Shown: one piece after another, positions 36,730-46,930 of the stretch
How the letters are laid out: every line of letters starts with the position of its first letter
How positions within the stretch are numbered: position 1 is the stretch's first letter
Assembly: GCF_019400745.1 (NCBI RefSeq)
Contig: NZ_WJIB01000014.1
Location: 62,001-126,000, forward strand
Source of the DNA: Cohnella sp. CFH 77786
Lineage (GTDB): Bacteria; Bacillota; Bacilli; Paenibacillales; Paenibacillaceae
Direction of reading: 5' to 3'
DNA: 64,000 nt
Position numbers and translations under genes: made by a program
The notes under the pieces: generated by a model
Databases searched by the model: none
What the model was told of the DNA's origin: nothing
The model's input: the letters and a program-made list of their open reading frames with translations, nothing else

Positions 36730-37497
36730 TTATATAACCTTCGCTTCGGTACGCAGAAGCTGAACCAGTTCCGCCGCCTGCTCCGCCGGGCCGCCTTTCA
36801 GGATACGGCCCGCCTTGCGCTCGGGCGGCAGGGACAGCGATTCGCGTTCCGTCTTCGGCGCGGTATCCCCTTCGCTCAGGCCGAGATCTTCAAGACCCAG
36901 CTGCCCGAACGGTTTCTTCTTCGCCTTCATGATGCCGGGAAGCGAAGGATAGCGGGGTTCGTTCAAACCCTGCTGCGCGGTGAAGAGAGCGGGTAAGGCG
37001 ACCTCCACCGTCTCGGTATCGCCTTCCGCGTCCCGCAGCACGACGGCTTGGTTCCCGGACAGGGTCAGCTGGGTAATCGAAGATACATGAGGGATTCCGA
37101 GCAGCTGCGAGAGACGGATGGCGACTTGGCCGCTTCCGTTGTCGACGGAGAAGTTGCCGCCGAGGATAAGGTCGTACGATTGCTTGCCCAGATAGGCAGC
37201 CAGCGCTTTGGAGACGGAGAACTCGTCCGCTCCGATCCGTTCGTCCGAGATCAATACCGCTTCGTCGGCGCCCATCGCCAGCGCCGTCCGAAGCGCTTCC
37301 GCCGCGCGTTCGGGCCCGACGGAAACGGCCACTACGGTGCCGCCGTGCTGCTCCTTGATCCGAATCGCTTCCTCCACCGCGTATTCGTCGTAAGGATTGA
37401 TAACGAATTTGACCCCGTCGTCGGCAATATTCCCGTCCCTCAGCACGATCTTCTCCTCGGTGTCGAACGTTTGCTTCATCAGCACGTAGACGTTCAT
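36730..37497 (-). CDS. etfB: Electron transfer flavoprotein beta subunit
   Basis: A 255-residue ETF beta: MNVYVLMKQTFDTEEKIVL, FVINPYDEYAVEEAIRIKE, GADEAVLISDERIGADEF and LILGGNFSVDNGSGQVAIRL are the family's AMP-binding and structural motifs. Partner of EtfA in beta-oxidation electron flow. It lies 24 bp after the fadR-like gene in a fadR-etfB-etfA operon, the same order as in B. subtilis lcfA-fadR-fadB-etfB-etfA. Confidence 0.96.
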   Translation of the reverse strand: MNVYVLMKQTFDTEEKIVLRDGNIADDGVKFVINPYDEYAVEEAIRIKEQHGGTVVAVSVGPERAAEALRTALAMGADEAVLISDERIGADEFSVSKALAAYLGKQSYDLILGGNFSVDNGSGQVAIRLSQLLGIPHVSSITQLTLSGNQAVVLRDAEGDTETVEVALPALFTAQQGLNEPRYPSLPGIMKAKKKPFGQLGLEDLGLSEGDTAPKTERESLSLPPERKAGRILKGGPAEQAAELVQLLRTEAKVI

Positions 37498-37521
37498 TCG
37501 GCATAACTCCTCTCGCCTAAG

Positions 37522-38103
37522 TTATTTCAGGGCTCTCAGGAAAAAGTCGACGGTTTGATCCACCTGGGCGGCTAGGGAATACTTCCGACCCGCGATCAGC
37601 CAGGAGGTGACGACTTCGTCCATGGCACCGAAAATCAGCAGCCGGGTCAGCTTCGTGTCCAGGCCGGGTCGGAACGTTCCTTCTGCGATCCCCTTCTGAA
37701 GGATATGCTCGATCAGCTCGATATAGGGCTTGACGGCGTGGCCGATCGCTTTGCGCAGGTCAAGGGAGCTTTGCCTGAGCTCGATTTGAGTGACGTAAGC
37801 CAGATCGACGTTCCGCTCCAGCTGCGTAAAATGGATCTCGCAGATTTTACGGAGGGCTTCGTCGGCCGTGTTGGTTTCGAGAATGCTGCTGTTGAACATC
37901 CCGACGAGGTCGCCCAGCCGGTCCTGAAACAGGGAAATGAGGATATCTTCCTTGTTCTTGAAATAGAGATAAATGGTGCCGTCGGCGACACCTGCCTCCT
38001 TGGCGATCCGGGAAACTTGCGAGCCGTGGAAGCCGTGTTCGGCGATCACTTTCTCGGCGGCATCCAAAATCAGGCCGTACTTTTCTTTCTTTTTGCTTGT
38101 CAT
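37522..38103 (-). CDS. fadR: TetR family fatty-acid regulator, FadR-like
   Basis: A 193-residue TetR regulator: N-terminal HTH (ILDAAEKVIAEHGFHGSQVS, RIAKEAGVADGTIYLYFKNK) and a helical ligand domain. It resembles Bacillus FadR, which releases DNA on binding long-chain acyl-CoA. Support: it is cotranscribed with etfB and etfA, faces the beta-oxidation operon, and a FadR-type box lies 37 bp upstream. The start is ATG 38103 (GGGGTG nearby); the longer frame beginning MNFITG has no site. Confidence 0.88.
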   Translation of the reverse strand: MTSKKKEKYGLILDAAEKVIAEHGFHGSQVSRIAKEAGVADGTIYLYFKNKEDILISLFQDRLGDLVGMFNSSILETNTADEALRKICEIHFTQLERNVDLAYVTQIELRQSSLDLRKAIGHAVKPYIELIEHILQKGIAEGTFRPGLDTKLTRLLIFGAMDEVVTSWLIAGRKYSLAAQVDQTVDFFLRALK

Positions 38104-38139
38104 GAGGCGCACCCCGGTGATAAAATTCATAATGTAATG

Positions 38140-38157
38140 AATGAATGGTCATTCATT
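38140..38157. promoter_or_regulatory. FadR-type operator
   Basis: A perfect inverted repeat AATGAATG-GT-CATTCATT. It resembles the TGAATGA...TCATTCA box bound by Bacillus FadR, lies upstream of fadR, and may act on both the leftward etf operon and the rightward beta-oxidation operon. Confidence 0.75.
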
Positions 38158-38261
38158 TTTCTTCATCTTATGAGAAACCGTGTCGGAAGTCAATGCGTGG
38201 ATCATAAGATTTTTATGATAGGGGGATTGTAATCGCTTACTTGGGAGGGGCGAATAATGAG

Positions 38262-38870
38262 ATGAGTGGCTGAAAGACGGTCCGGCCGACATAGGGAGGG
38301 GCTGATGCTCGAACGGATTGCTGAAAGTCGGTCTGGCCGTCTTAGGCAGCTGCCGACGCTGCTCGAATGAGGGTCAGCATGAGGTCTGGCCGTCATAGGA
38401 ACGACGCGTGTAACCGGGTTTTCCCGGGCTACAGCGAGTGAAACGGGCGGCTCGGTGCGTGTAGCCAGGTTTTCCCGGGCTGCGGCGAGTGAAGCGCGCG
38501 GCTCGGTGCTTGTAACCGGGTTTTCCCGGGCTACAGCGAGTGAAACGCGCGGTTTGGTGCTTGTAGCCGGGTTTTCCCGGGCTACGGCGAGTGAAACGCG
38601 CGGCTCGGTGCTTGTAGCCGGGTTTTCCCGGGCTGCGGCGAGTGAAACGCGCGGTTTGGCGCGTGTAACCGGGTTTTCCCGGGCTACAGCGAGTGAAGCG
38701 CGTGGCTCGGCGCGTGTAGCCGGGTTTTCCCGGGCTGCGGCGAGTGAAACGCGCGGTTTGGCGCGTGTAGCCGGGTTTTCCCGGGCTGCGGCGAGTGAAA
38801 CGCGCGGCTCGGTGCGTGTAACCGGGTTTTCCCGGGCTTCAGCGATCGAAGCGCTCGTCTTGGCACGTGA
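38262..38870. repeat. Arrays H (3 units) and C (9 units), 51-53 bp, upstream of the beta-oxidation operon
   Basis: Array H (about 38262-38400): units built on GCTGAAAGTCGGTCTGGCCG, spaced 51 and 53 bp. Array C (38401-38870): nine units of 51 bp, each with GTAGCCGGGTTTTCCCGGGC then TACGGCGAGTGAAACGCGCGG. The C core is a strong hairpin (GTAGCCGGG, TTTT, CCC-GGGCTAC). A 147-codon frame remains open because 51 is divisible by three, but it has no start signal and a purely repetitive composition. No gene lies in 38,158-38,944. Confidence 0.92.
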
Positions 38871-38944
38871 AGTCGAGTCTTCCCGGTATCTTCCATAGGC
38901 ATGACGGAGACTGCATACGACTCAGAGAGAAAGGACGGATGCGA

Positions 38945-41281
38945 ATGGCGTGGCAGACGGCGAATCTCCTGCTGTTTTTGGCGGTGACCGGTTATGCGCT
39001 TTATTTGTTCTGGAAGACCTTGTACCACCGCTACCTCTATCTGAAGCTCGGGCAACCCGCGGATTTCAAGCGGCGAGGCGAGGGGAGGCTGGCGGAATTT
39101 CTCTCGCAGGTGTTCGGCCAGAAGAAGCTGCTGAAGGACCCGAAAAGCGGCATCATGCACGTCGTTGTCTTTTACGGCTTCATCATCCTGCAATTCGGCG
39201 CGCTGGATCTGATCGTCAAAGGTCTTACCGGCGGCGGTCACCTGCCCCTGCCGGCTTACGACGTGTTCGGCCTTCTGCAGGAAATCACGGTCGCGCTCAT
39301 CCTGATCGCGATGGGATATGCCGCCTATCGCCGCTACGGCGAGAAGCTGGCGCGGCTGAAGCGGGGCTGGAAGCCGAGCATCGTCATCTTCTTCATTTTC
39401 TTCTTGATGTTGTCGGTCGTGCTGTCTCTGGGGTTCGAGCGATTATGGCTGCAAACTGAGCCGTCGGGATATGCCCCGATTTCGTCCGCCTTCGCGGCCT
39501 TGTTCGACGGGATCCCGACGGCCGCCGCGCGAGTCGCTTTCTACGTTAGTTGGTGGGCGCATCTGCTCATTTTGCTCTCGTTTCTGGTCTATGTTCCGCA
39601 ATCGAAGCATTTTCATATTGTGACGGCGCCGATCAACATCTGGTTCCGGCGCAGGGAGCCGGTCGGCAAGCTCGCCAAGCTGGACCTCGAGAACGAGGAG
39701 GCGGAGTCGTTCGGCGTCGGCAAAATCGAGGATTTCACGCAAAAGCAGATGCTCGATTTCTATGCCTGCGTGGAATGCGGACGCTGCACCAACGTTTGCC
39801 CGGCCTCAAGCACCGGAAAAGCCTTGTCCCCGATGCACCTGATTACGAAGCTGCGTGACCACCTGCAGGAGAAAGGCGCCGCCGTCACGGGCAAGTCGCC
39901 CTGGGTGCCGGAATTCGCTTTCCCGGAAGGCGGAGCCGCCATGCACGCGTTCAATGCCCAGGCGCCGCACCTGCCGGAGTGGCGCGAAGTCAACGCCGAT
40001 GGCGGCGCCATTACCGACATCCGCCCGACGCTCGCCTGGCAGAAGGCGACCTGGACCGCGGTCCACGCGGCCCCAAGCCCCGGCGCTGCCTCTTCGCGAG
40101 CGGCATCCGAAACCTCGGTTGCCAGAGCCGACTCCACTCCGGCTTCCGCGACCTCCGCAGCCGGCGTTGCCAGAGCCGACGCGTCGCCGGCCGCCGCGGC
40201 AGGCGCAACCGGCGCCTTTGTGCCTGCCGCCCGACAGCCCCAGGACCTGGAGCTCATCGGCGACGTCTTGACCGAAGAGGAAATCTGGTCCTGCACGACC
40301 TGCCGCAACTGCGAGGACCAGTGCCCCGTAGGCAACGAACACGTCGACAAGATCGTCGATCTGCGCCGCCATCTCGTCCTCATGCAAGGCAGCATTCCGC
40401 ATGAAGGCCAACGCGCCTTGCAGAACATCGAGCGGCAAGGTAACCCTTGGGGACTCAGCCGCAACGACCGTGCCAAGTGGACCGGCGAAATCGAGGGTAT
40501 CCCCGTGCCCACCGCCCGCGAAAATCCGAACTTCGAATACCTCTTGTTCGTCGGCTCGATGGGTTCCTACGACCTGCGCAGCCGCAAAATCTCGCGTGCC
40601 TTCGTCCGCCTCCTCAATGAGGCCGGTGCGAACTTCGCCATCCTCGGCAACGAAGAGAAGAACTCGGGCGACACCCCGCGCCGGATGGGCAACGAAATGC
40701 TGTTCCAGCAGCTCGCGGCCGAGAACATCGCCACCTTCCGCAAATACAACGTCCGCAAAATCGTCACCGCCTGCCCCCATACGTTCCATACGCTCAAGAA
40801 TGAATATCCCGATTTCGGCCTGGAAGGCGTCGAAGTCCTCCATCACACCCAGTTGCTCGACCGGCTCCTGCAGCAAGGCCGCCTCATTCCCCGCTGCGAG
40901 GTGAAGGAACGCATCGTCTATCACGATTCCTGCTACCTGGGGCGCTACAATAACGTCTACGACGAGCCGCGCAACGTGCTCAAAGCCATTCCGGGCGTCG
41001 AACTCGCGGAAATGGCGAGGAGCCGCGAGAACGCCATGTGCTGCGGAGCCGGCGGCGGAATGATGTGGATGGAGGAGAAGGCCGGCAAGCGGGTGAACCT
41101 GGCCCGCACCGAGCAAGCGCTCCAAACCCGTCCGACGGTTATCGGCAGCGCCTGCCCCTACTGTCTGACGATGATGGAGGACGGGACGAAGATGAAGGAG
41201 GTCGAGAGCAGCGTCAAAGCGAGGGATATCGCGGAAATTCTGGAGACGTCCGTGTTCGGCGACCGCCCCATCCGGACCTGA
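38945..41281 (+). CDS. Membrane FeS oxidoreductase with CCG domains (probable ETF:menaquinone reductase)
   Basis: A 778-residue protein. N-terminal membrane part (about 1-225; LLLFLAVTGYALYLFW and later helices, like nitrate reductase gamma). Two 4Fe-4S motifs follow: CVECGRCTNVCP and CTTCRNCEDQCPVG. Between them lies an Ala/Ser-rich linker (about 375-425). The C-terminus holds two CCG (heterodisulfide-reductase-type) domains, with YHDSCYLGRYN and MCCGAGGGMMWMEE. B. subtilis YwjF and relatives have this layout and sit beside fad genes; they probably pass electrons from EtfAB to menaquinone. ATG 38945 has AAGGA 9 nt upstream. It begins the rightward operon, about 790 bp after the FadR box. Confidence 0.9.
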   Translation: MAWQTANLLLFLAVTGYALYLFWKTLYHRYLYLKLGQPADFKRRGEGRLAEFLSQVFGQKKLLKDPKSGIMHVVVFYGFIILQFGALDLIVKGLTGGGHLPLPAYDVFGLLQEITVALILIAMGYAAYRRYGEKLARLKRGWKPSIVIFFIFFLMLSVVLSLGFERLWLQTEPSGYAPISSAFAALFDGIPTAAARVAFYVSWWAHLLILLSFLVYVPQSKHFHIVTAPINIWFRRREPVGKLAKLDLENEEAESFGVGKIEDFTQKQMLDFYACVECGRCTNVCPASSTGKALSPMHLITKLRDHLQEKGAAVTGKSPWVPEFAFPEGGAAMHAFNAQAPHLPEWREVNADGGAITDIRPTLAWQKATWTAVHAAPSPGAASSRAASETSVARADSTPASATSAAGVARADASPAAAAGATGAFVPAARQPQDLELIGDVLTEEEIWSCTTCRNCEDQCPVGNEHVDKIVDLRRHLVLMQGSIPHEGQRALQNIERQGNPWGLSRNDRAKWTGEIEGIPVPTARENPNFEYLLFVGSMGSYDLRSRKISRAFVRLLNEAGANFAILGNEEKNSGDTPRRMGNEMLFQQLAAENIATFRKYNVRKIVTACPHTFHTLKNEYPDFGLEGVEVLHHTQLLDRLLQQGRLIPRCEVKERIVYHDSCYLGRYNNVYDEPRNVLKAIPGVELAEMARSRENAMCCGAGGGMMWMEEKAGKRVNLARTEQALQTRPTVIGSACPYCLTMMEDGTKMKEVESSVKARDIAEILETSVFGDRPIRT

Positions 41282-41330
41282 CCCATCCGGACCTGACCCA
41301 TCCGGACCTGACCCATCCGGACCTGACCCA
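41272..41330 (+). repeat. Four copies of a 15-bp repeat spanning the stop codon
   Basis: CCATCCGGACCTGAC recurs about four times with a 15-bp period from the last codons of the FeS protein. Each copy keeps an in-frame TGA, so the gene carries four consecutive in-frame stops. Confidence 0.9.
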
Positions 41331-41376
41331 TCTGCCCCCGGAAACCGAATCCAATCGAATCGGAGGTTAGCAAACG

Positions 41377-43776
41377 ATGAACAAACCCATTCGCAAAGCG
41401 GCTGTCATCGGCTCGGGCATCATGGGCTCCGGCATCGCGGCCCATCTGGCCAATGTCGGCATCCCCTGCCTGCTGCTGGACGTGGTGCCGAAGCAGCTCA
41501 CGGACGAGGAAGCCGCCAAGGGACTGACACTGGAGCATCCCGCCGTGCGAAACCGCCTGTCGACGGCCGCGATCGCCAAGCTGAAGCAAACGAAGCCGGC
41601 CCCGCTCTACGACGAAGATTTCGCCGAACGCATCCAGCCGGGCAATTTGGAGGACCATCTGCCGCAAATCGCCGAAACGGATTGGGTTATCGAGGTGGTC
41701 GTCGAGAACCTCCAAGTGAAGAAGGACCTGCTGAGCCGAATCGAACGCCACTGGAAACCCGGCATCGTCGTCTCCTCCAACACTTCGGGCATTTCGATCG
41801 ACGAGATGGCGTCGGGCGTCGGCGCGGAGTTCCGGAAACATTTCATGGGCACGCATTTCTTCAACCCTCCCCGTTATATGAAGCTGCTCGAAATCATTCC
41901 CGGCCGGGATACGGATCCCGATCTCGTCCGGCGGATGAAAGTCATTTGCGAGAATGTGCTCGGCAAAGGCGTCGTTATCGCCAAGGATACGCCGAATTTC
42001 GTCGCCAACCGGATCGGCACGTACGGCTTGCTCATCACCCTGCAGGCGATGGTGGAGAAAGGGTATACGGTCGAGGAAGTCGACGCGGTCACCGGCCCGG
42101 CGCTGGGCCGGCCCAAGAGCGCGACGTTCCGCACGTTGGACCTCGTGGGGCTTGATACGTTCCTCCATGTGGCGGACAACGTGTTTGAAAATACCGCGGA
42201 CGAAGCGGATAAGGCGGCTTTCGCGGCGCCCGGGGTGCTGAAGGAAATGGTGGCGAGAGGGTGGCTGGGAGAGAAGTCGGGACAGGGCTTCTACCGGAAG
42301 GTCAAGGGTTCTGGCGGCCAAAGCGAGATTCTGGCGCTCGACCTTGCCTTCATGGACTACCGTCCGCAAACCAAACCGGCGTCCGGCTCGCTCGAAGCGG
42401 CGAAGCTGGCCAAAGGCGCGCGGGAGAAGACGAAGGCGCTGCTCTCCGGAGGCGACCGGTATTCGGAGCTGGCGTGGGACCTTCTGAAAAAGGTGCTCGT
42501 TTACTCGGCCGCCAAGCTCGGCGAAATCGCGGACACGGTGGTCGATATCGACAACGCGATGAAATGGGGCTTCGGCTGGGAAATGGGGCCGTTCGAGACG
42601 TGGGACGCCATCGGGCTCGTCCGGTCCGTCGAACGCATGGAGCAGGAAGGGGCCGCCGTCCCTCACTGGGTGAAAGAGTGGATCGCCCACGGCAACGTGT
42701 CGTTCTATCGTTCCGACAACGGCACCCGGTTCTACGTCTATGAAGGCAAATACAAGCAGGTGGAGGAACGTCCGGAAGTCATCGACCTGCGGGCCCTGAA
42801 GGAACGGAACCGCACGGTGAAAGCCAACGGCGGCGCGAGCCTGATCGATCTGGGGGACGGGGTCGCCTGCCTCGAATTCCATTCGCCGAACAATGCGATC
42901 GGGGCGGATATCCTGTCGATGATCTCGCAGAGCGTCGACGAGGTCCGCCGGAACTACGAGGGCTTGGTGGTTGCCAACCAGGGGCGGAATTTCTGCGTCG
43001 GCGCCAACCTGATGCTCCTGCTCATGGAAGCGCAGGACGAGGAATGGGACGAAGTGGACGCGATCATCAAGCAATTCCAGCAAGCGATGTATAAACTGAA
43101 ACGGCTCGAGAAACCCGTCGTCGCCGCTCCCCACCGGATGACGCTCGGCGGCGGCGTGGAAGCCTGCATGCCCGCGGACCAGGTGATCGCTTCGGCGGAA
43201 ACGTACTACGGCTTGGTCGAGGTCGGCGTCGGACTTATTCCGGCGGGCGGCGGCTGCAAGGAGATGGCGCTCCGGGCGAGCCAGATCGCGGCGCATCCGG
43301 ATGCGGACGTGCAGCCGTACATCAATCGCGCGTTCGAGACGATCGGCATGGCGAAGGTGTCGACGAGCGGCCACGACGCCAAGAAGCTCGGCCTCTTGAA
43401 GCCCACGGACCGGGTGCTGGCGAACCAGGACCACCTCATCTACGAAGCCAAGATGGCCGTTCTGCGCATGGCGCAAGCCGGCTACGAGCCGATCCGCGAA
43501 GAGAAAATCCGCGTCGCCGGCGCGGAAGGCAAAGCGGTCATGCGGCTCGGCGCCATCGGGATGCGGGAGAGCGGCTACATCAGCGACCATGACCTCAAGA
43601 TCGCGGGGAAGCTGGCCCACGTGCTGGCGGGCGGCGACGTGCCGGCCGGCACGCTCGTATCGGAGCAGTACCTGCTCGATTTGGAGCGGGAAGCTTTCCT
43701 CAGCCTCTGCGGGGAGCCGAAAACCCAACAGCGCATGCAACATATGCTGTCCAAAGGCAAAGCGCTTCGCAACTAA
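41377..43776 (+). CDS. fadN: 3-hydroxyacyl-CoA dehydrogenase / enoyl-CoA hydratase
   Basis: A 799-residue multifunctional beta-oxidation enzyme. Residues 1-300: NAD-binding 3-hydroxyacyl-CoA dehydrogenase (AVIGSGIMGSGIAAHLANVG, SNTSGISIDEMA, HFFNPPRYMKLLEI, KDTPNFVANRIG). Residues about 480-700: crotonase (NQGRNFCVGANLMLLL, TLGGGVEACMPADQVIA, EVGVGLIPAGGGCKEM) that hydrates enoyl-CoA. Domain order, dehydrogenase first, is that of Bacillus FadN. Downstream fadA and fadE complete the spiral. GGAGG precedes ATG 41377. Confidence 0.95.
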   Translation: MNKPIRKAAVIGSGIMGSGIAAHLANVGIPCLLLDVVPKQLTDEEAAKGLTLEHPAVRNRLSTAAIAKLKQTKPAPLYDEDFAERIQPGNLEDHLPQIAETDWVIEVVVENLQVKKDLLSRIERHWKPGIVVSSNTSGISIDEMASGVGAEFRKHFMGTHFFNPPRYMKLLEIIPGRDTDPDLVRRMKVICENVLGKGVVIAKDTPNFVANRIGTYGLLITLQAMVEKGYTVEEVDAVTGPALGRPKSATFRTLDLVGLDTFLHVADNVFENTADEADKAAFAAPGVLKEMVARGWLGEKSGQGFYRKVKGSGGQSEILALDLAFMDYRPQTKPASGSLEAAKLAKGAREKTKALLSGGDRYSELAWDLLKKVLVYSAAKLGEIADTVVDIDNAMKWGFGWEMGPFETWDAIGLVRSVERMEQEGAAVPHWVKEWIAHGNVSFYRSDNGTRFYVYEGKYKQVEERPEVIDLRALKERNRTVKANGGASLIDLGDGVACLEFHSPNNAIGADILSMISQSVDEVRRNYEGLVVANQGRNFCVGANLMLLLMEAQDEEWDEVDAIIKQFQQAMYKLKRLEKPVVAAPHRMTLGGGVEACMPADQVIASAETYYGLVEVGVGLIPAGGGCKEMALRASQIAAHPDADVQPYINRAFETIGMAKVSTSGHDAKKLGLLKPTDRVLANQDHLIYEAKMAVLRMAQAGYEPIREEKIRVAGAEGKAVMRLGAIGMRESGYISDHDLKIAGKLAHVLAGGDVPAGTLVSEQYLLDLEREAFLSLCGEPKTQQRMQHMLSKGKALRN

Positions 43777-43800
43777 CAACCCCGGGAGGGTGTGATTTCG

Positions 43801-44985
<1,185 letters not shown>

Positions 44986-45099
44986 ATCGGCAATACCATG
45001 CGGAGATCGAGTGACTTAGGGTGCAAGGAGTGACTTTGAGCCCAGCTCAAAGATCCTGATGTCATACGCAAAGATCCTGATGCTAAGGAGAGATCGGCG

Positions 45100-46884
45100 A
45101 TGAGCAAAGTGTTGAACGGCAAGGTGGCGGGCGGAGGTTTCGTCATCGAGGACATCGATTATACCCGGATCGTGACGCCGGAGGATTTCACCGAAGAACA
45201 GCGGATGATCGCGCAGACGACCGAGGATTTCGTCGCAGCCGAGATCGCGCCGCACGACGAAGCGATCGAGAAGCTGAACTACGAGCTGACCGTGGAGAAG
45301 CTGCGCAAAGCCGGGGAGACCGGCCTGCTCGGCGCGGACGTCCCCGAAGCCTACGGCGGGCTCGGCCTGGACAAAGTCAGCTCCACCCTGATCGGCGAAC
45401 GCTTCACCCGGGCGTCCGCGTTCGCCCTGTCCGTAGGCGCGCACGTCGGGATCGGCACGCTGCCGATCGTGTACTTCGGCACGGAAGAGCAGAAGCGCAA
45501 GTATTTGCCTGCCCTGGCCTCCGGCGAGAAGATCGCGGCCTATTGCCTGACGGAGCCTTCCTCGGGCTCGGACGCCCAAGGCGCCAAGACGACCGCGATC
45601 CCGACGGAGGACGGCAAGTTCTACATTGTGAACGGCACGAAGCAGTTCATCACGAACGCGGCGTTCGCGGACATTTTCATCGTCTACGCCAAGGTGAACG
45701 GCACCGATTTCAGCACGTTCATCGTCGAGCGTACGATGCCCGGCGTCAGCGTCGGCCCGGAAGAGAAGAAGATGGGCATCAAGGGCTCCTCCACCTGCCC
45801 GCTCATTCTCGAGGACGTCAAGGTACCCGCCGAGAACCTGCTGTGGGAGACCGGCAAAGGCCATCTGATCGCCTTCAACATCCTGAACATCGGCCGCTTC
45901 AAGCTGGCGGCGGGCGCGCTCGGCGCTTCGAAAGACGCCCTCGAGCTGTCGGCCAAATACGCGAACGAGCGAATCCAGTTCGGCCGCCGCATTTCCTCGT
46001 TCCCGCTGATCGGCAAGAAGCTCGCCGAAATGAACGTGAAGACGTACGCGCTGGAAAGCATGGTCTACCGCACGGCGGGGCTGATCGACGAAGGGCTGGC
46101 GGAGGTCGATCACCGCGGCGGCAACGTGGGCCTGCAAGCGGCGAAGGCGATCGCGGAGTACCAGCTGGAGTGCTCGATCAACAAGGTGTTCGGCTCCGAG
46201 GTGCTGGACTTCGTCGCGGACGAAGGCGTGCAAATCCACGGCGGCTACGGGTTCATCCAAGAGTACCGGATCGAGCGCATCTACCGGGATTCCCGCATCA
46301 ACCGCATTTTCGAAGGCACGAACGAGATCAACCGCCTCCTCATTCCGGGAGCGCTGATCAAGCGGGCGATGAAGGGCGAGCTGCCCCTCATGCAGAAAGC
46401 GATGGCGCTGCAGGCCGATTTGCTCGAGCTGATGCCGGCGCAAACGTTCGAGGGTACGCTGGAACAAGAAACCCACTTGCTGGGCATGGCGAAGAAAATC
46501 TTCCTGATGGTCGGGGCGCAAGCCGTGCAGAAATACCAGGCGAAGCTCGAGCAGGAGCAGGAAATTCTCAGTCACCTGGCCGACATGATGATTGCCGTGT
46601 ACGCGATGGAAAGCGCCTTGCTGCGCACCCGCAAGCTGATCGCCAAAGCCGGGGAGGCGAAAGCGGAAAACGCGATCGACATGACCCGCGTTTTCGCGCA
46701 AGAGGAGTTCTCGCGGATCGAAGCTTGGGCGAGAGAGGCGCTCTCGGCCATGGAATCCGGGGACACGCTGCGGACGCAGCTGTCGGTCCTGAAGAAGCTG
46801 ACCCGCAAACCGCCGGTCGATACGCTCGGCCTGAAGCGGCGGATCGCGGCCAAAGTCGTCGAGGCGGAGAAATACGTGGTTTGA
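45100..46884 (+). CDS. fadE: Acyl-CoA dehydrogenase
   Basis: A 594-residue acyl-CoA dehydrogenase of the long FadE type. Core motifs: YCLTEPSSGSDAQGAKTTAI (FAD contact), MGIKGSSTCPLILEDV, HGGYGFIQEYRIERIYRDSR and RIFEGTNEINRLLIPG. A helical extension of about 170 residues after the core is typical of Bacillus FadE. It makes 2-enoyl-CoA and reduces EtfAB. AAGGAG precedes ATG 45100. The 114-bp gap after fadA shows no terminator. Confidence 0.95.
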   Translation: MSKVLNGKVAGGGFVIEDIDYTRIVTPEDFTEEQRMIAQTTEDFVAAEIAPHDEAIEKLNYELTVEKLRKAGETGLLGADVPEAYGGLGLDKVSSTLIGERFTRASAFALSVGAHVGIGTLPIVYFGTEEQKRKYLPALASGEKIAAYCLTEPSSGSDAQGAKTTAIPTEDGKFYIVNGTKQFITNAAFADIFIVYAKVNGTDFSTFIVERTMPGVSVGPEEKKMGIKGSSTCPLILEDVKVPAENLLWETGKGHLIAFNILNIGRFKLAAGALGASKDALELSAKYANERIQFGRRISSFPLIGKKLAEMNVKTYALESMVYRTAGLIDEGLAEVDHRGGNVGLQAAKAIAEYQLECSINKVFGSEVLDFVADEGVQIHGGYGFIQEYRIERIYRDSRINRIFEGTNEINRLLIPGALIKRAMKGELPLMQKAMALQADLLELMPAQTFEGTLEQETHLLGMAKKIFLMVGAQAVQKYQAKLEQEQEILSHLADMMIAVYAMESALLRTRKLIAKAGEAKAENAIDMTRVFAQEEFSRIEAWAREALSAMESGDTLRTQLSVLKKLTRKPPVDTLGLKRRIAAKVVEAEKYVV

Positions 46885-46930
46885 CGGAGGACTTCCTGCA
46901 ACTCACTTCGGGAGAATGAGGTGTCGGCCC

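Noticed and set aside
38455-38898. 147-codon repetitive frame over array C
   Set aside because: Same cause (51-bp period); no Shine-Dalgarno site and an implausible composition.
45016-46701. 561-codon minus-strand frame
   Set aside because: Antisense shadow of fadE; Arg/His/Leu-rich composition without motifs.
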